Shown in pieces: positions 1 through 64,000 of a DNA stretch of 64,000 bases. The stretch covers positions 5,873,041 to 5,937,040 of the forward strand of contig OZ036006.1 of assembly GCA_964035015.1 (NCBI GenBank). Direction: 5' to 3'. Under the pieces are notes generated by a model. It made no database searches and was not told the DNA's origin. It saw only the letters and a list, made by a program, of their open reading frames with translations. Origin of the DNA: Corallium rubrum. Taxonomy: Eukaryota; Cnidaria; Anthozoa; Scleralcyonacea; Coralliidae. A program made the position numbers and the translations under genes. Each line of letters begins with the position of its first letter. Position 1 is the first letter of the stretch.

Positions 1-606
1 GAATCAATTTCGTTTTGTTTGTCCGACTTTCAGTTTTATAAATCGGTATGCGCTACGCTATTAGTATTTGGCAAATTGTGATGTAAAAACAAAATATCCA
101 CTTTATGTGGTGCTAGCCTGTTTCGTTTATTACACACGCTCTGAATAAACACTTGAATTGGGAGGCTCAGATACTTCAGCACAGCTTTAAACAAGTTGGG
201 ATAAATAAGTTTCTTTGCTTGCCACCAAACATAAGGGCATGCTTGCAATGGCTGTAGCGGAAGGGTGAGAAAGGCGTCGATCTCTTCTTCAAATATGTGG
301 CTGGCGTTGGAAGTGCTGTCGCTTGACCCAACAATCTCGTCGAAGCAAGACCATAGGTCTTGATGAGGTTCAATGCTTCACCTCAACCGGTGAAGATCCT
401 TTGCCATCTCGTGTTGGTTTTAAAATTTAAACTTTTAAAAGCGTTTCACAAATCTTTTGACAGACTAGAGTTCCGAAGTTCCGGTTCATTGTTTCCGAAG
501 TTGGTGACAAACATTGCAGCTTTGTTTTGATGCTCGCTATTTGATCGGCTGCTATACGTAACGAATTTGCGGAGTTCGTAAACTTTGCGGCAAACGTCTG
601 TGGCAA

Positions 607-693
607 ACAATGATTACAGAGCGTTTCACACAACTCTTGACGGAAGAGTTCCGCTTCCGTCAAGAGTTGTGTGAAACGCTCTGTAATCATTGT
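607..693. repeat. Perfect 40-bp inverted repeat with 7-bp loop
   Basis: The left arm (607-646) and right arm (654-693) are exact reverse complements around the spacer AGTTCCG. The arm begins ACAATGATTACAGAGCG. A diverged partial copy of the inner sequence (GCGTTTCACAAATC...) occurs at 441-470, so the palindrome probably grew from a local repeat. No coding role is seen. Confidence 0.9.
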
Positions 694-785
694 GAAATGA
701 GGACTATTGTGTTTGGGCTTATGCAGTTACGGGACTTATGGTGTGTGTGTGTTTGCATCGTTCATGAAAAGCTTTGAGACATGCA

Positions 786-886
786 CCGATTATATTGCCG
801 ATTATTCAAAATAATCGGCCGATTACCGATTATTTTAAATTGGCCGATTAATCGGCTTTGCCGATTAGTTTCCGATTAATCGGCTC
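786..886. repeat. CCGATTA / TAATCGG palindromic cluster
   Basis: About ten copies of CCGATTA or its complement TAATCGG are packed into 100 bp, several forming the palindrome CCGATTAATCGG. This is an AT-rich interspersed repeat with strong cruciform potential. I cannot assign it to a named family. Confidence 0.6.
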
Positions 887-1138
887 ATCTCTAGTTTTTT
901 GATGGGTTGATGAAGAAGTCGTTCATTGAATAATGGGGGAAAGATTTAGTGAAAAACAAGAAGAAAGAAGGATGGGAGGTTAAAAGGAAGGGAAAGAGAA
1001 TGGAAATACGAGGGAGAGAGTATAGAAGTGAAAGCAAGGCAGATGACGGGGAACAAAGAGGAAGAAGCTAGAAAGGAAAGGAAAGGAAAGGAGGAGAAGA
1101 GAATGAGTGATATTTTTTACGAATTTTAGAAATTTCAG

Positions 1139-59266
<58,128 letters not shown>

Positions 59267-59570
59267 CATATTTATATCTCATCCAAACTAAATTATTTTT
59301 CATCTTAATCCATGGCAGAAAACTCGTCGTGTCAAGAATTAACCAACTAGAATATTATTTCGTTGACACAATGAAAGTACCAAGATGCTTTGAGGGTTGT
59401 CTACAATCCTGGACAAAATTCTTGAGCCACTTTGCCATTTTTGATGATTTCCGCATAGTGTCTCAAGGACGTTTGTTCAGGATTGTATGTGGACGGGCAG
59501 AGATAAGACCCTGGGTACGAGGTTGAAACAACAATAGACCGTTTGTACGATCACGTATGATGGTGTGGGG
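59267..59570. other. 3' flank of the FHAD1-like gene
   Basis: Probably 3' UTR and intergenic sequence. No clear AATAAA hexamer or RNA gene was seen. Short open frames here show no family features. Confidence 0.4.
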
Positions 59571-59966
59571 CACGTAAAAACGCACAGTCTGATCAGCTCT
59601 GATATCAGATCTGTTCAGAGAAATGTAGCGACCCTTGATACAGCCTGACAGCTACAGAATGTACCAGCGCTGATGTATAAACATTTAGTTAGAATTTCTA
59701 ACAGACTGCGACAGCTCCGTAGACAACATGCCTGTTCAGTCTATTATATCAAACTGATACAGCACTGACCGTGTCAGGCTGATACAGTTTTGACAGAATG
59801 TGTTCTGAACAGTCTGTTGTAGCTGCAGGTATGATACAGATGTGATATCATAGGTGTATCATAGCTGATACTGCAACAGGCTGTATCAGGGATCGCTACA
59901 TTTTTCTGAACAGATCTGACATCATTCTGCATCGGGTCTGACACAGAGTGTGCGTTTTTGCGTGTG
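59571..59966. mobile_element. ~395-bp MITE with imperfect TIRs
   Basis: The left end (ACGTAAAAACGCACAGTCTG, then AACAGA-type symmetry around 59620-59635) and the right end (59888-59966) are reverse complements with indels. The interior repeats CTGATACAG and CTGTATCAG palindromes. Confidence 0.65.
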
Positions 59967-60424
59967 TACCAGAAGTCCAACTACCAGAATGCTTTGCCAG
60001 TTTCCTCTATTTATTACTACTAGAAGACAGACAAAGCATTCTGGTATAGTTGTAGTCACTCAACGCCATCTCACGTCATCATCCAAATGGCCTATTGTTT
60101 TGAACTCCCTTAATTTAGCTCCTTGCAGACGGCATAAAATGTATTATATTCGAGGTTTTCACCAGACGATTTTACTCCAGGTCTCTATGGAGTATGGATT
60201 ATATTGTAAATAGATGACGAAATAGATAGATGAAATATATTTACGGATGATAATAATTTGCGCACATTAGCGCGCGAGAGCTTACGTGATGTTCTGACTG
60301 ACGCACAGACTAGCATGCGTGCTTGCTACTAAAAATAGATTTTGGCATCATCGACGTCTGTGATCCAATGACATTATTAATGAGTATTTGGTAGTTGGTG
60401 ATTGATAATTGTTATGAATGAGTG
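59967..60424. other. Intergenic sequence with a short inverted repeat
   Basis: 59978-59996 and 60032-60052 form an inverted repeat (CCAGAATGCTTTG / CAAAGCATTCTGG). No coding or RNA feature was found. Confidence 0.45.
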
Positions 60425-60515
60425 TCTTGGCACACCGGTGTTTTGATAGTAGGTCGAAATCGAGGCTGTTGCTTGGCACCGGTGTTTTGATAGTAGGTCG
60501 AAATCGAGGCTGTTG
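60425..60515. repeat. Tandem duplication of ~45 bp
   Basis: CTTGGCAC(AC)CGGTGTTTTGATAG and AGTAGGTCGAAATCGAGGC occur twice in succession with only a 2-bp difference. Confidence 0.9.
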
Positions 60516-60789
60516 TCATTATTATTGTTGGGCATATGTCCATGCATAACTTCTGTTTAGCCCAGAGATAAAGAGATTACACGCTAACCCGTAGTTATGG
60601 CTAACCACAAGAAAATTATTGAAGAAATCTCTAAGGGCTGTTTATATGAGCCGGGCTCACGCGATTGGTTATGATCGTACTGTGGTTAATAAGTTTTGAA
60701 ACTTGCATAAACTAAATTTACAAAGAAGAATTGGTTTAGTTTAGGTGTAAATGAATCTCAACATGGTTAACCGGGCTAGCTCATGTAAA
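60516..60789. other. Intergenic sequence, no clear feature
   Basis: It contains CATGTAAACAGC-type ends of a dispersed repeat near 60630-60795 (GCTGTTTATATGAGC inverted with GCTCATGTAAACAGC), so it may be a MITE with an unresolved boundary. Confidence 0.4.
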
Positions 60790-60930
60790 CAGCTTAATAA
60801 AAGTAGCGTGCTGCGTAGGTAGTGTAGAAACAACAATCGAAATATAGTAAGGTTAGATATACTGCCGAAACAGAGAACGTAGGAGTATAACGTTTCGAGC
60901 GAAGGCCCTTCGTCAGAGAGAAACGTGAAC
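60790..60930. mobile_element. Partial third copy of the palindromic MITE; natural empty site
   Basis: It matches 43285-43375 and then 43591-43650 (GTAGCGTGCTGCGTAGG, AGGTTAGATATACTGCCG, AAGGCCCTTCGTCAGAGAG). It lacks the 215-bp insert and has a single AGAACGTAG at 60873-60881. Confidence 0.8.
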
Positions 60931-61677
60931 AGCCCCCTTAACAAGGAATTAGGTTTTTCGACTCATGTTAGTTAAGTTTGTTCTCGGATTAACTCCTTAT
61001 TGGCTCACTGGCATAAGTTCATGTTTTGAAAACCAGACACACACAAGACTAGTGTCGTTCGAACTCAGCGAAATCTTTCTCAGATACAATGATATCTATT
61101 CATTATCTAAATCCATATACCTAATCTAGAAGGTTTAATAATCACTGTACCACTGTACTATTGAGCTCTCTAATAAGGTGCCCCGTTGGTGCGGGAAGGG
61201 GGGGGGGGGGGGGGGGGCGCTCTACGCTAGTTCCCTGGCTTCACAAACGCGATCGAGTTTCGCTCAACATGAGAAATTTAACTTAAACAATTATTTTCCT
61301 AAAAATTATAAGAAGAGCCTGCGAGGAGGCAGTCTAAAGCCGTGTTTACACGGCCAAAATTTAAGAAGGATACGCTCGCATTTCTGGTGTAGTATGTTTT
61401 CTAGAGTGTAGTATGTCTCCGGTGATTGCTTTTCTCTGTGTGTTATTTTTTCATTAATTAACGCACCTTTGACTGTTGAAAGATCCTTTGTTTATCATAG
61501 TTTGAAATTCAATACACAATTACTTTTCCAAATTGAGACACATCTGAAATTATCGTCCATTGTTCTCAATACACCGTTGCTGAGTAGAGCACCGTTTTCA
61601 AGAGTCCGAACCTCATTCAGTGTGTCAAGCAGAACAATACACGAGGTCTGAACCGTAGTTCTACCGATCAATCAACC
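60931..61677. other. Upstream region and probable 5' UTR of the second gene
   Basis: A run of about 20 G lies at 61198-61217. No TATA box or initiator can be picked with confidence. Stops in all frames before 61678 support the ATG chosen for the next gene. Confidence 0.4.
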
Positions 61678-61759
61678 ATGAATGGAGCGAATAGTCTGAT
61701 GCTGGTGGTTCTACTACAAGTGTTCCTCGCCACGTTTACTCAACAGATTTGTCATCAAG
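61678..61759 (+). CDS. Secreted protein gene, exon 1 (signal peptide)
   Basis: ATG at 61678 is followed by NGANSLMLVVLLQVFLATF and TQQICHQ. This is a clear signal peptide with a hydrophobic core and a likely cleavage site near the T-Q-Q segment. Donor GTATGT at 61760, phase 1. The next exon in matching phase is at 63549. Confidence 0.7.
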
Positions 61760-63548
61760 GTATGTATACGTTACGCTAGAATCTCGTGAACTCGGTTATC
61801 TCAAAAACTTCGCTTCTCAAACAAGAATGGATTCCCCCTTCAACGTATTCATTCACTGGTTTACAGTACAATTCAGGCCTGTTTTAGACGGCGTGCTTTT
61901 CATGTGCCGAACCAAATAGGAGAGATTAGGTACATGATAAACACGGCGTCTAAATCAAATAGGTACGGCAATTTTTATTTGGTTCGACCTTTTGATTAAG
62001 TTCGACTGAATTGGTCGTACTTAATGCAGTTGGTGCATTAAAATGTATTTTCTATAGGTTCACAGAAACACGAAACGGTATTTGGTGCGACCCATTTGGT
62101 TCGCCGTTTAAATTGACTGCCGTGCTAAATAGATGTGAGTCGTTCCAAATTACTATTAGATTCGGCACATGAAAAGCACGCCGTCTAAAACTGGCCTTAC
62201 CTTGTTATCTCGAAATATTCTTTATCTTCCTTAAGAGTTCGACATAGCATGGTTTAATTGCCATCAGGTATTAAATTACTGCTTAATTAATAGTTTTGCG
62301 CACGACAAAAATTATATTAGTGTGTGCAAAGGAAAGGAACGATATTCATGCAACGTTAAAATAGTAAGTCATTAATGCATTTTCTTTTGGACTATTTAGT
62401 CCAAGTTTTGACTTGTGTGATATTCACCATAATTTTAATCATGTGAGCTTGAATTTGTCCACGAAGTGACGAAGTTTTTCAAGTTTGCGTCATAGCAAGA
62501 TACTGTTAAAGGCACAATATCAAGAGTAGGATTGCAACCTGAGATGTGACCAGATTAAAACAATCAAGTTGGTATAAAACTCGAACAATTACAATTACCA
62601 GTCGTGAACGAAGGTGGTACACTCACGAACGATGTGAAACCAGGCGGAAATCGTGTCTGTTATAAAAGTTAGACGCGTCTCTAATTCGTTCGACTCCGGA
62701 GCTCGATAATTTGTGGAATACCCGTCTACTTTTCATCTTACAGGCAAAAAACAAGAACAGAATCTTTTTAAAAATAGTTTAAATATAAAGTATAAAAATG
62801 GGTTCGCACGGATGTTATTTTTTTATCGAATTGTTCGGCCGATTTTAAAGATTCTATTTGGTAAATTTTGAGCGATGTGACACTAATGAAGGTCGATGAA
62901 CAAGCAAAAATCATGAAAGATGACGCCGAATATTTTGCGGTTCTAGCCAGACATTGCCCACAGCTGGCTATCATTAGAAGACAAAGGAGAACATATTTGC
63001 GCCCTTCATGACGCAGAATTCCTCCAAACGCGTGCGCAGGCTACGTCGAGACGTGTGTTTTTTAACTTTTTGATTCGACTGGGTGTGGTTCCGGTTTATC
63101 AAATAAAACTATTGAATCGCATTAAATACTCAAGAAAAACCTAAAATAAACGCTGGTGCAGTGCCAAAACAATTCATTTTGTACTTCTTAGGTCCTGTGT
63201 ACATGTAGCGGATTGATTGGGTGTTCAAGTCAAATCTCGCATGTTGTTTCTATTTGTTGTGTTTACATGAAGAAGATTGAACTGATCGAAGCGAATGGCT
63301 GAACTCGATCCACGCAGTGGAGTGGATTGACTTGAGCAAGGATCGACTTGAATGTCTCCAATCTGATTCATGTAAACACGGTTTGACTTGAAAATGACTT
63401 GATACGCATGAGTGAAGTTGGTGCGTGTCGTGCTAAATGGCAAATATTGAGGGAAGCACAGAAAATAGAGAGTTGGATTCTCTATGTAAACATATGCCAA
63501 GGATTGACGTTTTTCGATCTGATTGAACTGTCAACTTTTGCCTTTTAG
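61760..63548. other. Intron of the second gene, with a MITE at its 5' side
   Basis: Besides the MITE at 61876-62197, a second zone (63215-63500) carries several CATGTAAACA motifs near inverted sequence and may be another MITE. No additional exon was convincing. Confidence 0.5.
61876..62197. mobile_element. ~320-bp MITE with near-perfect 36-bp TIRs
   Basis: 61876-61911 (GTTTTAGACGGCGTGCTTTT, then CATGTGCCGAA) and 62161-62197 are reverse complements with one or two differences at the outer ends. The interior repeats GGTTCGACC/GGTGCGACC-type motifs. The target duplication is not clear (TCA on the left, TTA on the right). Confidence 0.8.
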
Positions 63549-64000
63549 GTTCTTGGAAAAAACTTAACCGTGTTCCTCGCTGTATTGGTGCGAAGAATGA
63601 CCACTACTCCACACTGCGATATCACGGGTCATCCAAGTTTATGGCCGCAGTCAAGTTCGTTCACGTGAGCGGTCAGATTCGTTGTCGACCTGGCCCTGTG
63701 CATAACTCGAACTGGGGTTGCAAACAAAATATTTACAATAGCTTGAATATTTTCCTCACAGACTGGAAAAATCACGTGATCTTCCCAAGAGAGAAACACG
63801 TGACGTTCTCGTCACCAGGAAAGTGGTACGGTCTCCCTGGATTTGATGGCGACTCCCGTGTCTTGGTACTCTCAGATTTTGCAAACCCGTTTTACTTGTC
63901 CGTAGATCAGCGAATGCGTATTTGGTATGGCGAAGATTTGTATGATGTCAGTGAATTGAATAATCATGGTAGAGTGTGTATGGATATTTATGGTTATCTG
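63549..64000 (+). CDS. Secreted protein gene, exon 2 (partial, runs off the window)
   Basis: Acceptor TTTTGCCTTTTAG. Phase 1 fits exon 1, and the frame stays open for 150 codons to the end of the window. The mature sequence includes WKKLNRVPRCIGAKNDHYST, FVHVSGQIRCRPG, NSNWGCKQNIYNSLNIFLTD, WYGLPGFDGDS and IWYGEDLYDVSEL, then CMDIYGYL. Four Cys plus a G/D/N-rich, beta-type pattern suggest one extracellular domain. It resembles a module I have seen in predicted secreted proteins and ectodomains of cnidarians (ending WYGEDL-D--E-DN-G--C-D-Y), but I cannot name it. Function unknown. Confidence 0.65.

Larger units (their letters stand above)
1..1138. other. Intron or upstream sequence of the FHAD1-like gene, no exon recognised
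   Basis: I find no convincing exon here. The stretch holds a long perfect inverted repeat (607-693), a cluster of CCGATTA motifs (786-886) and a purine-rich low-complexity tract (about 950-1105). It is probably the intron that precedes the first exon visible in the window, because that exon opens with a splice acceptor and is already inside coiled-coil sequence. Confidence 0.5.

Noticed and set aside
427-690. 87-codon minus frame with a plausible helical sequence
   Set aside because: Its N-terminal part is one arm of the perfect palindrome, and no splice sites link it to other exons. Treated as chance.
59329-59526. 65-codon + frame downstream of the FHAD1-like stop
   Set aside because: No similarity recognised, no regulatory context, and too short to support without transcripts.

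Overview
The window is animal nuclear DNA. It has phased multi-exon genes with GT-AG introns, a metazoan gene family, and a very high load of satellites, microsatellites, MITEs, non-LTR elements and YR/LTR retrotransposons. The mix (Ngaro-type YR element, CR1/L2-like LINEs, a BEL/Pao element with a tRNA-Tyr primer site, MITEs carrying GCGCATGCGC cores) would suit an anthozoan cnidarian. That assignment is an inference, because no diagnostic marker is present.

The main host gene lies on the + strand from before the window's first exon (1139) to a stop codon at 59264-59266. Twenty-five exons join in one frame into 984 codons of coiled-coil protein. Several exons match what I know of FHAD1 (forkhead-associated domain-containing protein 1), a protein linked to cilia and sperm. 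The N-terminal FHA domain would lie upstream. Only about 3 kb of the 58 kb span is coding. The rest is introns built of repeats.

Layout: 1-6900, small exons separated by tetra-, penta- and trinucleotide arrays. 6900-11040, a CR1/L2-like LINE with a degenerate 2A-like motif, sitting inside an older repeat. 11192-16682, a TAA-flanked MITE that carries a Ngaro-type tyrosine-recombinase retrotransposon with split direct repeats. 17076-23192, a 122-bp satellite with two inverted copies at its left edge and a tRNA-derived SINE inside. 23197-29487, a 35-bp satellite of about 180 copies. 29488-38600, a 5S-like fragment, (CTGT)n arrays, several MITEs, and a TTAA-flanked MITE containing a 5'-truncated LINE between two (CTAT)n arrays. 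38658-45520, a cluster of FHAD1 exons with tRNA-like tandem repeats, microsatellites and a nested Mutator-like MITE. 46262-58040, an inverted arrangement of a ~130-bp hairpin unit around a 41-bp minisatellite, with a young BEL/Pao retrotransposon (identical 352-bp LTRs) in its right arm. 58798-59266, the last two FHAD1 exons.

Downstream, after more MITEs, a second + strand gene begins at 61678. Its first exon encodes a signal peptide. Its second exon (63549 onward) encodes a secreted Cys-containing domain and runs off the end of the window.

The most useful points are the exon model of the FHAD1-like gene, the fully readable Ngaro A1-ORFs-B1-A2-B2 architecture, the BEL/Pao insertion with all its landmarks, the natural empty site of the Mutator-like MITE, and the internal organisation of the large satellites.
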